A model generated the notes under the pieces. It was not told the origin of the DNA. It made no database searches and saw only the letters and a program-made list of their open reading frames with translations. Both the position numbers and the translations under genes were made by a program. This document shows, one piece after another, positions 40,729-50,618 of a stretch of DNA of 64,000 bases. This DNA comes from Bdellovibrio sp. KM01. Its GTDB lineage: Bacteria; Bdellovibrionota; Bdellovibrionia; Bdellovibrionales; Bdellovibrionaceae. Numbering within the stretch: the first letter of the stretch is position 1; every line of letters begins with the position of its first letter. The stretch is taken from NCBI RefSeq assembly GCF_013752535.1, contig NZ_CP058348.1, positions 1,178,001 to 1,242,000 of the forward strand. The letters run 5' to 3'.

Positions 40729-42987
40729 ATGATGGTTTCTTTTCTGGAGCCTATCTCGTTGAAAGATAGAAATCGCGTATGGCAATCTAGACTATCAAAA
40801 TTCTTCAATCAAACTAATAATGGTTTAATTGAGAGGATGCCGGATATGACAATACCTTCTTCGTTGGAAGATTTATTTAATTTATATGGATCAAATGACT
40901 TAAAGAATCGCTTAAAGGCGGATAGGGTTGGCACCAGGACATTATCTAGGTCTGAGGTGCAATACATAGAGAATAAATTTCGCACGCATCTCTCTAAAGG
41001 AAGAGTTGGTTCTGCAGCGGATTTGCTAATTTTATTTCTTTGGAGCTCTCCGAATCAATTTGAACTTCCTCGTGATTTTAACCAAGTCATGTTTTTTGAG
41101 TCCCATGTGGATGGTTCCACCTCTAAGGTATTAGATATTGCTTTAAATTGGGAAGAACAACCGCAGTGGCGTGAGAGACTTCAGTCTTTAAAACACTTGA
41201 GCGACTTAGTTCAAATGAAGGAAGGAGTTGAGCACAGTCTTTGGCAATATCTCAATACCGACAAGTATCTCGCACCAAACCTTTTGGCATATATAGAGGA
41301 TCTAATTTGGAATAGGCCGTCGGTTCCTGACTTTGTTGGTCGTTCGCCTTCCATCGAAGCAAAGCTAACGGCTTTGGGATATGTTATCGGAAACTATTTC
41401 AGAGAAAAGTCGGCTAGTGGTTTTCCGGAGAACTTGGGGCCGCATAGGAATGACCGTAACGAAACTTTGGAACAGATTCTTGAATTAGGATTAACGCTAA
41501 GGCAGCTTCATGAGCTTAAGTCAAAAATTGTACAACTGGGATATAATCTAACTAAGGCCGCCGACGAGAGTTATCGAGTAAGTCATCCGATTGATGGCGT
41601 TGAAGAATTTTATCAGGCTGGTTGGACTACAAATTTATTTCAAACAATGATTAGTGCGGCGATGAGTCGTTATAGAGATACGGCTACAGTTGCGGCCGTA
41701 GAACGGCTGGTAGATGCTCATGGCGAACTGATAACTCCGCTTGTTGGCGAGCGTGACACACTAAGATTGAGAATGCAGTTTCCGGAAGACACAATACAGA
41801 AAGTTGGAAAAATTCTACTCGAAGATGCCATATTTCCGGATGAACGAGAATTGTTAGAGCATATCTCTTATGAGTTGCTTTGGCCAATAGACAAAATTCT
41901 TAACTTTGAATTGTCTGAAAATTTATCAATTTTAGATTTAGTTAAGTTTTTAAGGGTGATGAATTTTTTCTGCCGTATTAAAGATTCAGCGTTGAAAAAA
42001 ATATGGATGCGAGGCGTATCTGCCCCAGAGTATTGGAACTCGCTGTTGGGCTTTAAAAAAGAAAGAGACTTTGTTGAGTTGATCGCAACCTTTGGGTTTT
42101 CTAAGAATAAAATAGATTCAATCTTCCAATTGTTATCTTACGATGCGGGTTCGAAAGATTCCTATTTTGATCCTTTCTATTTTCCTTTAGTGAAAGTTAA
42201 AGAGAAGTACTTTATTTTATTATTCACTTTGCAAATGACTAATTTAATACGTAATGCGTTTTTTACATCTAAGGCTAGAATAGATTCTGGGGGAAAGGCA
42301 GATCCGCTAGGAGATTTTTTGGCTCCGACCATTAAAGCGCGGACAGAGCTAATTGCTAGAGAAGTTAAGTATAAATTTGAAGGTTTTGAAGGAGATTTCG
42401 ACATTATTTTCAAAATTGAAGATGATGTTTATATTCTAGAATTGAAAAATTCGTTATTACCCACTGATCCTTATGAGGTGCGCAGCCTCTGGGATGCTAT
42501 GAAAAAAGCATCTGATCAGCTTTCTAAAGCCGTTACGCTAATGAAAAAGCCCGATTTTATTTCGTATATTAATGCAAAGCTTCCCTTTGCCCTTTCTGGC
42601 GGTGAGAAAGTCCATACTGGAATTGTACTTGGGCAAAGACTGTATTCAGGCCTTAGTTTGTTCGGACATCCTGTCAGATCGGGTAGAGAATTGAATCGCT
42701 ATCTAACTGATGGTTTGGTCGGAATTGGAGATTTAAGTGGCAAGAATAAAAGAGATATTAAACTCTGGAGTGGCGATAATTTTGAGTCAAAAGACCTAGT
42801 ATCATATCTCTCTGAGAGCAGTATTCTTCATGCTAATATTAGAAAGAGTTTAGTCAATGAAACTGTAACAAATATGATAGGTGAAACTCGAGTTGAAGAA
42901 AAGAAATATATATTTGATATGCGGCTATTTGCAAAGGCATTCGGATATAGGCTAGATCTAGCTACCGGAGCTATCGAGAAGATATAA
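40729..42987 (+). CDS. Orphan protein with PD-(D/E)XK nuclease-like C-terminal domain
   Basis: The 752-residue protein is A+T-rich and its codon use (ATA, AGA, TTA) differs from its neighbours, suggesting transfer. Residues 1-500 are mostly helical with no motif I know. Residues 555-574 (GDFDIIFKIEDDVYILELKN) give D556/D558, E571 and K573 in the D-x(n)-E-x-K arrangement of PD-(D/E)XK nucleases, and Q597 falls where motif IV helix residues lie. No helicase, methyltransferase or toxin partner is adjacent. Start uncertain: no good ribosome-binding site at ATG 40729. A stand-alone restriction or anti-phage role is inference. Confidence 0.7.
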   Translation: MMVSFLEPISLKDRNRVWQSRLSKFFNQTNNGLIERMPDMTIPSSLEDLFNLYGSNDLKNRLKADRVGTRTLSRSEVQYIENKFRTHLSKGRVGSAADLLILFLWSSPNQFELPRDFNQVMFFESHVDGSTSKVLDIALNWEEQPQWRERLQSLKHLSDLVQMKEGVEHSLWQYLNTDKYLAPNLLAYIEDLIWNRPSVPDFVGRSPSIEAKLTALGYVIGNYFREKSASGFPENLGPHRNDRNETLEQILELGLTLRQLHELKSKIVQLGYNLTKAADESYRVSHPIDGVEEFYQAGWTTNLFQTMISAAMSRYRDTATVAAVERLVDAHGELITPLVGERDTLRLRMQFPEDTIQKVGKILLEDAIFPDERELLEHISYELLWPIDKILNFELSENLSILDLVKFLRVMNFFCRIKDSALKKIWMRGVSAPEYWNSLLGFKKERDFVELIATFGFSKNKIDSIFQLLSYDAGSKDSYFDPFYFPLVKVKEKYFILLFTLQMTNLIRNAFFTSKARIDSGGKADPLGDFLAPTIKARTELIAREVKYKFEGFEGDFDIIFKIEDDVYILELKNSLLPTDPYEVRSLWDAMKKASDQLSKAVTLMKKPDFISYINAKLPFALSGGEKVHTGIVLGQRLYSGLSLFGHPVRSGRELNRYLTDGLVGIGDLSGKNKRDIKLWSGDNFESKDLVSYLSESSILHANIRKSLVNETVTNMIGETRVEEKKYIFDMRLFAKAFGYRLDLATGAIEKI

Positions 42988-43020
42988 ACTTCATATTCAA
43001 AATAAGGGAGTCTTATCCAG

Positions 43021-43692
43021 ATGAACAGCACGATCTTAATTCTAGTATTTTTGCTTACCTCGGGGAACGCGAGCCAAGGCAAAATGACATCTGGCGCTTG
43101 CAATACTCACAAAGATTGCGTTGTTCCCTCCTGGAACTTCAATTGCGAGCAGCCAGATCTGGTTGATGAAGTTGATTTCGAAACACTGCTATCTCTGGCG
43201 AAGCGTCCATTCAAAATGTGCGACAGGACTGTAACCGCGCAGAATCCCATCTACACCAACGAAGATTACACAGGTATCTGCATAAACAACTCTTGCCGAG
43301 CGCGATTGATTTCCCCTTTGCCAGTTCCTAGAAAGGAAATTCCATCGGAACTTATTAAAGTATCCAGCGATAGAAACGGTCGTTTAGCTGACTATCGCGA
43401 AGATTGGTACGCGGGCAAAGGACAGGAACTTCCAAATCTGCCTCGCGCGGCTTTGCAGCTGGCATGCAAATATCCCGATGGGAACTATTTCGTTTCGAGC
43501 ATGAGCTATGCAGAGGGAGTAATGACTAACACATCTATTTGGACGAGAAAACCAGGGGGGAGTCGAATTCCCACTGGCGTATCCTTTGAATATAATAAAC
43601 TATTTAGTAAATGCCCCGATCACCCGGCGATTTCGAAAGAGAAGATGATCGAAATGGTCAGAAAGAATTCCACCAATAAACAGGCCAAGTAG
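43021..43692 (+). CDS. Small secreted Cys-containing protein
   Basis: A 223-residue protein with a signal peptide (STILILVFLLTSGNAS) and mature Cys pairs (SGACNTHKDCVVPSW, NFNCEQPD, FKMCDRTV, GICINNSCRA). AAGGGAG is ten bases before the ATG. Codon use is ordinary for the window, unlike the upstream nuclease-like gene 33 bases away. A central CNTHxDC pattern might bind metal or be disulphide-bonded. No family recognised. Confidence 0.65.
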   Translation: MNSTILILVFLLTSGNASQGKMTSGACNTHKDCVVPSWNFNCEQPDLVDEVDFETLLSLAKRPFKMCDRTVTAQNPIYTNEDYTGICINNSCRARLISPLPVPRKEIPSELIKVSSDRNGRLADYREDWYAGKGQELPNLPRAALQLACKYPDGNYFVSSMSYAEGVMTNTSIWTRKPGGSRIPTGVSFEYNKLFSKCPDHPAISKEKMIEMVRKNSTNKQAK

Positions 43693-43917
43693 TCGCTAAA
43701 GGCTACTCAAGATAACTTGTAGAGTCTTTCCATTTTGATCGACATAACCAATTCTCGCTCGGGAAATCATGATGCCGATTTTACCGAAGCGGGGATTCGC
43801 ATCTTAACGAAATTTTCTCGTACTCCTACGTAAATAAGTCTAGTTTGCCGTGTGGCTAGTGTATCAAGGTGAGAAGTGGTATTAACCCTGTGTTTCCAAA
43901 CTCCGATAAGTATTCAT

Positions 43918-45846
43918 ATGAAAACAAATCATTTGTACGTATTGGCATTTGTGACTTCATGGCTGTTAACTGGATGCTCTCTGGATGTAAATCTATTGGG
44001 AGCCAAATCTTCACAAGCTAGCATTGGTGTTAACGATGGTCCCACGACAACTTTGCCGATGGGAAATTTCACCTTAGCTTTAAATAAATCTATCGGTAAA
44101 AATAAGTGGGTTGAGCTGACTTCCAATCTTTACGACGCTAAAGGCGGAATGATTGATAATGCCCAAAACTCAACGTTCATGACTTCTGGTGCGTTGGTTA
44201 CTTATGACGTCAATGGGAATCAAATCAGAAAAGTCAGCTTGGATACCTCGGTCTATATGAACTGGAGTAACACCAGACCTCCAATGACTCGAGACTCTGC
44301 AGGGAATATTTATCTTGTTAGCAGGTTGAACGGAAATGCAGCTTATGATCAAGGTTTGCTTGTAATTTCACCGTCCGGAACAGTTACGAAAGTAGACTTG
44401 GCACCAGAAGTCCCAAATGGTGCGGTTGACGCTGCGGTTGTGACGGTCAATGGTGTGGAGGAACTTCATGTGACTCCTTGGGTGAACGGAAGTCCTTCCT
44501 CTGTTAAAGTGTTTGATTTAAATGGAGTCTATAAGGCGGGTCGCGACTATACTGTTGCCGGCTTGCAGGTGTATTCCATCGCCCAACATCCGACGACATT
44601 TAAGATCTACGTTACCACAAATCAACCAGGAAAAGTTTCAGTCTTTTTACAAGATGGAACTCCTGACACTCCGGCGGAAATAGATTTCTCCGCGGATTTG
44701 CCTGGAATTGGTGAATTGAATTTCGATGCGAGTGGCAGGCTGTATCTTACTAGTTACGAAGACTCTTGGTATGCGTGGTTTTTGAATTACGGTGTCAATG
44801 TTTACGACATTTCGGCAGCGACTCCGACCCTGGTTCGCACACTCAGAACTTACGCGGATAATACCAATATTTCTCAGGTGGCAGTTTCACCGGATGGTAG
44901 TTCCATTATGGCCATCAACTACGACGATCCGAATGATACATATGATGTTTTGTATACGCTTTCCGGCAGCACTTATGTCTTTTCAAAACTGCTGTCTTCT
45001 CGGGGGAGTGGCTCTGCTGATTTCAATGCGAAGGGAAATTTCGGCACCTTTGCTCTGGATAAGGAAGAAAATCTTTATGTCACTGATGCCGGTAATAAGC
45101 GGGTGAAAGTTTATTCCATGACCGGTACTCTTAAATCCAGCTTTTCTGTCGACAAAGCGGGTATCACAAACTGGACAGAATTCTTTGTCGCCATGAGCAG
45201 TGACCAGAAGTTGGTGACGGGTGGTTATGATTGGCAGACGTGGGCTTCGTCCTCGGCGAAAATTTATATCCAAATTCGCGACCAAACCGGAGCTGAATTA
45301 AGCTCTGCGATGATTGATCTTCCGTCCGTGTCGTGGATGCCAAAATATATTGGTATCGATTCGGATGATCATTTGTGGTTTGATGATGGTCAAACATATT
45401 TCATCGCTGATCTGACTGGAGCAGTCACATCCATTCCATATTCCGCATCTCCTCCGGCGGGGCCGGCGGCGATTCTTTTCGGTCAAGTTTCCGGCAATAC
45501 TCTGTATTTCCTGAACAATGACTACACCTTGTGGGGAATGGACACTGTCACTCATACGGCAACGCAGCTGATGGGGTCGGCACAGTTTACGGCGGGAGGT
45601 ATATTTACCGTACTGCCTGCTGCAAGTATGCAAGCCATTTCAGGTGGTAAACTGGTGTTTGTCGCCCTGGATTCTGGTATGACCGAACGATTGTTTGTTG
45701 TGGTCGATCCAGCCAGCCACTACTCAGTAGTATCCAAGTTAACTTCAGCGGATCAAAGTGCATTCACAAACAGCATGATCTGGACGTCCGCGGGCTTATG
45801 GTCAAAAGGCACATTCGACCGATATTTCCTGTGGGATCTTCATTAA
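43918..45846 (+). CDS. Lipoprotein with NHL/beta-propeller repeats, paralogue 1
   Basis: The 642-residue protein has a lipobox (FVTSWLLTGCSLDVNLLG). The mature part shows repeating propeller blades such as ARDSAGNIYLVSRL, AVSPDGSSIMAINYDD, and LDKEENLYVTDAGNKRVKVY, the last being an NHL unit. It ends FDRYFLWDLH. It shares signal, GPTT-LPMG opening, blade motifs and the C-terminal TSAGL-(K/T)GT end with the gene at 46595. Start ATG 43918 lies in CCGATAAGTATTCATATG, a sequence conserved before the paralogue. Confidence 0.78.
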   Translation: MKTNHLYVLAFVTSWLLTGCSLDVNLLGAKSSQASIGVNDGPTTTLPMGNFTLALNKSIGKNKWVELTSNLYDAKGGMIDNAQNSTFMTSGALVTYDVNGNQIRKVSLDTSVYMNWSNTRPPMTRDSAGNIYLVSRLNGNAAYDQGLLVISPSGTVTKVDLAPEVPNGAVDAAVVTVNGVEELHVTPWVNGSPSSVKVFDLNGVYKAGRDYTVAGLQVYSIAQHPTTFKIYVTTNQPGKVSVFLQDGTPDTPAEIDFSADLPGIGELNFDASGRLYLTSYEDSWYAWFLNYGVNVYDISAATPTLVRTLRTYADNTNISQVAVSPDGSSIMAINYDDPNDTYDVLYTLSGSTYVFSKLLSSRGSGSADFNAKGNFGTFALDKEENLYVTDAGNKRVKVYSMTGTLKSSFSVDKAGITNWTEFFVAMSSDQKLVTGGYDWQTWASSSAKIYIQIRDQTGAELSSAMIDLPSVSWMPKYIGIDSDDHLWFDDGQTYFIADLTGAVTSIPYSASPPAGPAAILFGQVSGNTLYFLNNDYTLWGMDTVTHTATQLMGSAQFTAGGIFTVLPAASMQAISGGKLVFVALDSGMTERLFVVVDPASHYSVVSKLTSADQSAFTNSMIWTSAGLWSKGTFDRYFLWDLH

Positions 45847-45912
45847 CAGAGATTGATATAAATCACCCACGGGAGTATGTTGGGGATCTGACTGAAAACA
45901 GTAAGGATCCCC

Positions 45913-46404
45913 ATGAAACTTGCCGACATCACTAAAGCTATCTCTCAAGAACTTGGAACTTCTGATCTTAAAGAGATCAATGCACTTCTTAAAAAAGAGC
46001 CTGCAGTTAAGTTCCGTATTACCGGCAAAGCATTGGGGCATTTCGGTTTCACAGGACAAATCAAAAGCGTTTCTGAAGAGGGTGTTAAAGCGTATATGGC
46101 GAACAAAGTATCGCTGATTCGTTTGGCTGACATCGAGACTTTTGAAAAAGCCAAACCTCGTGAGGAACGCCCGGTCAGGAATATCAAGACGGAAAAGGCA
46201 ACTCCAGTTCCAGCAAAAGCAGCAGCGGCGAAGCCCGTAAAGACGGCGACAAAACCAAAACATCAAGATCTTGAAGACGACACAGACTTTGACGACGAAG
46301 ACGATTTCGACGGTGAAGATCTGCGCCCTAAGAAACAAAAGAAGGGCAATCCCAAAGCCGCTGGTAAAAGTGGCAGCAGATTTATTCCCACCGCAAAAAA
46401 GTAA
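45913..46404 (+). CDS. Small charged protein with basic/acidic low-complexity tail
   Basis: A 163-residue protein. The first 75 residues form a helical compact-looking domain (MKLADITKAISQELGTSDLK, TGKALGHFGFTGQIKSVSEE). After that comes a basic Ala/Pro/Lys region, an acidic DDDTDFDDEDDFDGED block and a basic end (KKQKKGNPKA). Such tails fit binding to nucleic acids or proteins. No signal peptide. It sits between the two propeller paralogues; AAGGAT precedes the ATG. Function unknown. Confidence 0.6.
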   Translation: MKLADITKAISQELGTSDLKEINALLKKEPAVKFRITGKALGHFGFTGQIKSVSEEGVKAYMANKVSLIRLADIETFEKAKPREERPVRNIKTEKATPVPAKAAAAKPVKTATKPKHQDLEDDTDFDDEDDFDGEDLRPKKQKKGNPKAAGKSGSRFIPTAKK

Positions 46405-46594
46405 GTTCAAGAAATTTTGATCTCTAAGCGAATCACAAATATAAATAGAAGTTCGCATGTTTGTGGTTCTACTTGTTAAGAACTCGTGGATTTACAGATA
46501 GGTCACCGGGATTTTACAATCCAAAACGCATAAGCGTTTCAACTTGAGACGTTTCCAGTCTAGTGGATTCCTGAAGTTGCCGATAAGTATTCGT

Positions 46595-48541
46595 ATGAAG
46601 GCAAATTTCTTGTACGTTTTTACGATGCTGGTGACCTCTTTCATCATTTCAGGGTGTACCCTGGATCTGAATTTGGTAGGCACTAAGTTAGAGATTCCAA
46701 GCTCTGGCAACACCAATGTTGTTGGCCCAACAACAGTTCTGCCGATGGGGCATCATACTCTTGCATACAATAAGGCTGTTGGTAAAAATCGCTATGTCGG
46801 TTTGGATAGTTCGTATCAGGGCAGTAACGGTGGCTTGATCGACAACGCCGGGAATACGACTTACGTGGGCGATAATGGTATTTACACTTTCGATTCCAGC
46901 GGTATCGAGATTTTCAAAGCGTCGATATCGTCCACCACTTATCCTACTTGGGTTACTGAACGCAGTCCGATGGTCACAGATTCCAACGGTTATATTTATG
47001 TCGTCAGTAAAGTCAGCTATAGTGGGGGAGCACAGGGTATTCTTAAAATTGCCCCAGACGGAACTTTTACGACGCTCCCGATAGTGGGGGCGGGTGGACA
47101 ATTTGCCAATGGTGCTTGGGATATTGCTTTGATTAAACGCACTAACGGCACGGAAGAGCTGCATTTGACACCCTATTTAAATTCTAACCCTAATCCGGTT
47201 GAAGTCTATGGACTTGATGGCACTTATTTGCGCTCTTACGGGGCTGCGGCGAATACAAGTCTGTATTTCTTGGGGCAAAATCCCCTGACTAAAAAAATCT
47301 ATGTGTCGTCAAATAATTGGATCACGCGAATTTATGTTTACCAGGAAGACGGTACAGCTGATGGCTTCCTTGATTTAAGTGCAACCCTTAAACATATTGT
47401 GGACGTTAAGTTTGATACCAACGGTTATATGTATGTTGCGAATTTTGGTGATCCAGTTGATCAGAACAACGATCCCGATCGCGGTTTAAATGTGTATGAC
47501 ATTTCTTCGGGCACACCGGTGTTGATCCGTACTTTACGTACCAGTGTTGCCCATCCGATTTCTATGTACCGTTTCGGCGTTTCACCGGATGGCACTAAAA
47601 TCATCGCCACCAATTCCTTGACCCCGGCCACCGCAATTGATGAGTTGTGGCAGTTATCTGGATCATCCTACCAATATGTGAAAGACCTTACCAGTAAAGG
47701 TAGTACGGCGCCGGATTTTAATAATTCAAATACCACAGCGGGCTTTGCCGTGGACCGAGACGAAAATATCTATATAGACGATAATGGCAATAAGCGTGTC
47801 AATGTGTACTCTAAAACAGGAACTTACTTACGCGAATTTTCAGTCGATAACCCTGGAGTCACTTGGTGGGCCGATCACTTTGTAGCAATAACCAGTACTG
47901 AAAAAGTTTTGACTGGAGGCTATGAATTTTCCGTGGGTGTTCATACGGCCAAAGTGTTTTATCAGGTCCGTTCAAAAACGGGCGTGGAAGAAAGCGCGGG
48001 CTTCGTTTATTTCTCGAACAACCTGGCAGCTCCAAGATTTATCGGGATCGATTCTGAAGATCAAATGTGGTTCGATGATGGTGGATCCATCTATCGCGCA
48101 AATCTATCGGGTACGATCACGTATTCATTTGATTACGCTGCTAATCCTGCGGGATTGGGGGTAGCGGGAGCGCTGGGCGCCCAGGCCATAGGAGATAAAG
48201 TTTATTTCTTGGATTCAGGCGACTTTACACTGCATGCAATTGATCTTCAGGGGAATCCTTCCCGGGTGATGGGAGCCTCAGAGTATGCTCCGGCTAACCT
48301 TTTTGCGGTATTACCTTCGGGTGGTATTCAAGCTCTGGCTGGTGGCAAATTTGGTTGCTTAGCCTATGATCAGTCCTTTAATCCGCTCTATGTGGTGATT
48401 GATCCGGCTAATAACTATGAGATTGTTTCAACTATCACCTCTGCAGATTCAAATGCGTTTTCCACAATGATGATTTGGACTTCTGCAGGGCTGGTCACCA
48501 AAGGTACCTACAATCGTATTTTCTTCTGGGATGTTCAGTAA
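46595..48541 (+). CDS. Lipoprotein with NHL/beta-propeller repeats, paralogue 2
   Basis: The 648-residue protein has lipobox (TSFIISGCTLDLNLVG) and propeller motifs (VTDSNGYIYVVSKV, GVSPDGTKIIATNS, VDRDENIYIDDNGNKRVNVY), ending IFFWDVQ. It is a clear paralogue of the 43918 gene, which includes the same upstream GATAAGTATTC. ATG 46595 is chosen by comparison; the frame is open to 46544. A surface-bound interaction role is possible. Confidence 0.78.
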   Translation: MKANFLYVFTMLVTSFIISGCTLDLNLVGTKLEIPSSGNTNVVGPTTVLPMGHHTLAYNKAVGKNRYVGLDSSYQGSNGGLIDNAGNTTYVGDNGIYTFDSSGIEIFKASISSTTYPTWVTERSPMVTDSNGYIYVVSKVSYSGGAQGILKIAPDGTFTTLPIVGAGGQFANGAWDIALIKRTNGTEELHLTPYLNSNPNPVEVYGLDGTYLRSYGAAANTSLYFLGQNPLTKKIYVSSNNWITRIYVYQEDGTADGFLDLSATLKHIVDVKFDTNGYMYVANFGDPVDQNNDPDRGLNVYDISSGTPVLIRTLRTSVAHPISMYRFGVSPDGTKIIATNSLTPATAIDELWQLSGSSYQYVKDLTSKGSTAPDFNNSNTTAGFAVDRDENIYIDDNGNKRVNVYSKTGTYLREFSVDNPGVTWWADHFVAITSTEKVLTGGYEFSVGVHTAKVFYQVRSKTGVEESAGFVYFSNNLAAPRFIGIDSEDQMWFDDGGSIYRANLSGTITYSFDYAANPAGLGVAGALGAQAIGDKVYFLDSGDFTLHAIDLQGNPSRVMGASEYAPANLFAVLPSGGIQALAGGKFGCLAYDQSFNPLYVVIDPANNYEIVSTITSADSNAFSTMMIWTSAGLVTKGTYNRIFFWDVQ

Positions 48542-48635
48542 CTAAGTCGGTACGGTTGCCTTAATATTTAAGACTTGTGCGCTTCTTTATCGAGGCGCAT
48601 ATTCTTAATTATCACTTCTTCCGTAAGGCACAGTC

Positions 48636-49850
48636 ATGATTCAGTCTTCCTCTTCACCCTCCGCTCTTACTCCGGCAATCCCCGGGGCTACGTCAAAAAG
48701 TTTTCTTGCGTTAGCGATGGGTGGTTTCGGCATCGGGATGACCGAGTTTGTGATTATGGGCTTACTTCCAAACGTGGCTCATCATCTGAACATCACCATC
48801 CCTGAAGCGGGGCATGTGATTTCTTCTTATGCTTTGGGTGTTGTCGTTGGGGCGCCGCTGTTGACCGTACTTGGTGCCAAGTATTCGGCCAAGAACTTAT
48901 TGTTATTTTTGATGGCGCTCTTCACCCTGTTTAACGGCGTGTCGGCGTTGGCGACGGACTATTACTCGTTGATGCTTTTCCGTTTTATGGCGGGGCTGCC
49001 TCACGGAGCCTATTTTGGAGTGGGAGCAGTTGTTGCCAGTCGCTTAGCTAAACCGGGTAAAGAGGCTTCTGCAGTTGCGAGCATGCTTACGGGCTTAACA
49101 ATCGCGAACGTGGTCGGCGTTCCCTTGGGAACTTATGTCGGTGTTCGCTTTGGTTGGCAGTGGGCTTTTGTGATGGTGGCTGTCGTGGGGCTTGCCACAA
49201 CAATGGCCTTAAAATCGTGGATTCCGGCAATTCCGAAAAATCCCACGGCGAGTTTTAAGAGCGAATTTAAAATCTTTAGAAATTTTAATCTGTGGATCTG
49301 TATCGTGATCACCGCCATTGGCTTTGGTGGGTTTTTTGCTTGGATCAGTTACATTGCGCCTCTGCTGACAGATGTGACTAAGGTGTCTCCTGAAATGATT
49401 CCGTTGTGGATGGTTCTGGCTGGCGTGGGGATGACTGCGGGAATTATATTTGGTGGGAAACTTGCGGATCGTTTTTCCGCATTGAAAGCGGCCATCGCTT
49501 TGATGACGGCAATGATGTTGATGTTAATTTTAAGCAGCTTGTTAGCTGAATACCAGGTCGCAACATTCGTGATGGTTTTCTTAACGGGAATGTTCGCAAT
49601 GGCGCAATGTCCGCCGGTGCAAATGTTGTTAATTCAAAACTCTCAAGGTGGGGAGATGTTGGGTTCTTCGCTGGGACAGGCGTGTTTTAATGTCGGAAAT
49701 TCTTTGGGAGCATTCCTGGGAGGATTGCCGTTGGTCATAGGATATAGTTATGCAGCCCCTACATTGGTTGGCGCCATGATGTCTTTGGTGGGGATCGTCT
49801 TTGCGTTTATTTTGATGAAGCGTGTTTCAGGCTGGTTCTGGGTGCGATAG
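48636..49850 (+). CDS. MFS transporter, DHA1/AraJ-like
   Basis: The 404-residue protein has twelve TM helices and the opening AMGGFGIGMTEFVIMGLLPN typical of this efflux group. ATG 48636 follows AAGGC. Probable drug or sugar exporter; substrate unknown. It ends 11 bases from the convergent RibD-type gene. Confidence 0.9.
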   Translation: MIQSSSSPSALTPAIPGATSKSFLALAMGGFGIGMTEFVIMGLLPNVAHHLNITIPEAGHVISSYALGVVVGAPLLTVLGAKYSAKNLLLFLMALFTLFNGVSALATDYYSLMLFRFMAGLPHGAYFGVGAVVASRLAKPGKEASAVASMLTGLTIANVVGVPLGTYVGVRFGWQWAFVMVAVVGLATTMALKSWIPAIPKNPTASFKSEFKIFRNFNLWICIVITAIGFGGFFAWISYIAPLLTDVTKVSPEMIPLWMVLAGVGMTAGIIFGGKLADRFSALKAAIALMTAMMLMLILSSLLAEYQVATFVMVFLTGMFAMAQCPPVQMLLIQNSQGGEMLGSSLGQACFNVGNSLGAFLGGLPLVIGYSYAAPTLVGAMMSLVGIVFAFILMKRVSGWFWVR

Positions 49851-49861
49851 ACCAAAGATAC

Positions 49862-50419
49862 TTATTTGGAATAATTCACCTGATAATGTAATTCCACGAA
49901 AAGTTCCGCAATAGGGGTTGCCGATAACAACTTCATCGGTGGTTGCATCTTTCTGGGAAACAGGGGGGCACCACCTGACAATGTTAACGGTGCGACTTGA
50001 ATAATCATCTCATCCAACAAGCCAGCATCATAAAACTTGGCCGTTAGTTCGCCTCCGCCAACAATCCAGATGTTTTTATCGCCAGCGGACTTTTTCATTT
50101 CTTGATGCACGGGGAGTACATCACCTTGCACAAATCTGACATCCACGCCGGGAATAATGGGAAGTTTGCGCGTGGTGAAAACCCACGAAGGCATTTTGTA
50201 AGGCCACGCCTTCGTTTTATCTGTTGCTTTCGCTATTTGATGTTCATAAAGCCACTCATAGGTGTGTGACCCCATGGCGATAGCGCCAACTTCGGCAATG
50301 AACTTTTCATAAGTGGGTGGAACTTCGCCAGAGCTAAATTGAAATAACCAATCCAGGGAATTGTTTTCGTCAGCCAAGTAGCCATTCAAGCTTGTCGCGC
50401 CGTAAAACAGTGTTTTCAT
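49862..50419 (-). CDS. RibD C-terminal/DHFR-like reductase
   Basis: The 185-residue protein starts MKTLFYGATSLNGYLADENN. It has AVGA-like IAMGSHTYEWL, VFTTRKLPIIPG, and DKNIWIVGGGELTAKFYDAG, the NADP-binding loop of this family. ATG 50419 chosen because upstream frame does not look like protein. Exact substrate unknown; it lacks the deaminase domain of RibD. Confidence 0.87.
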   Translation of the reverse strand: MKTLFYGATSLNGYLADENNSLDWLFQFSSGEVPPTYEKFIAEVGAIAMGSHTYEWLYEHQIAKATDKTKAWPYKMPSWVFTTRKLPIIPGVDVRFVQGDVLPVHQEMKKSAGDKNIWIVGGGELTAKFYDAGLLDEMIIQVAPLTLSGGAPLFPRKMQPPMKLLSATPIAELFVELHYQVNYSK

Positions 50420-50618
50420 CAAATAACGATAGTTTATTTTCTGGCATATGAAAATCTGAAATTGAGAGCCAACGGATCTGGCCTTTTGTCCACCGAATAA
50501 AAATAGGTCTGTCATCCTTTCGAAGGGCAGAGATCGTCGAAGGTCTAGGGGGGACCCTGTTAACATAAAAATGTTTATTTGGTGTCAAACTTCGTCTTCA
50601 GATGCCGATAGGTAGAGC

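Noticed and set aside
43696-43770. 24-codon minus-strand ORF (MISRARIGYVDQNGKTLQVI..)
   Set aside because: It looks protein-like and the frame stays open about 12 codons further upstream, but there is no ribosome-binding site. It may be a remnant; too weak to call.
45802-46458. Minus-strand ORF of 218 codons
   Set aside because: It is antisense to the charged protein gene at 45913; composition (Phe/Cys/Arg-rich) is that of a shadow frame.
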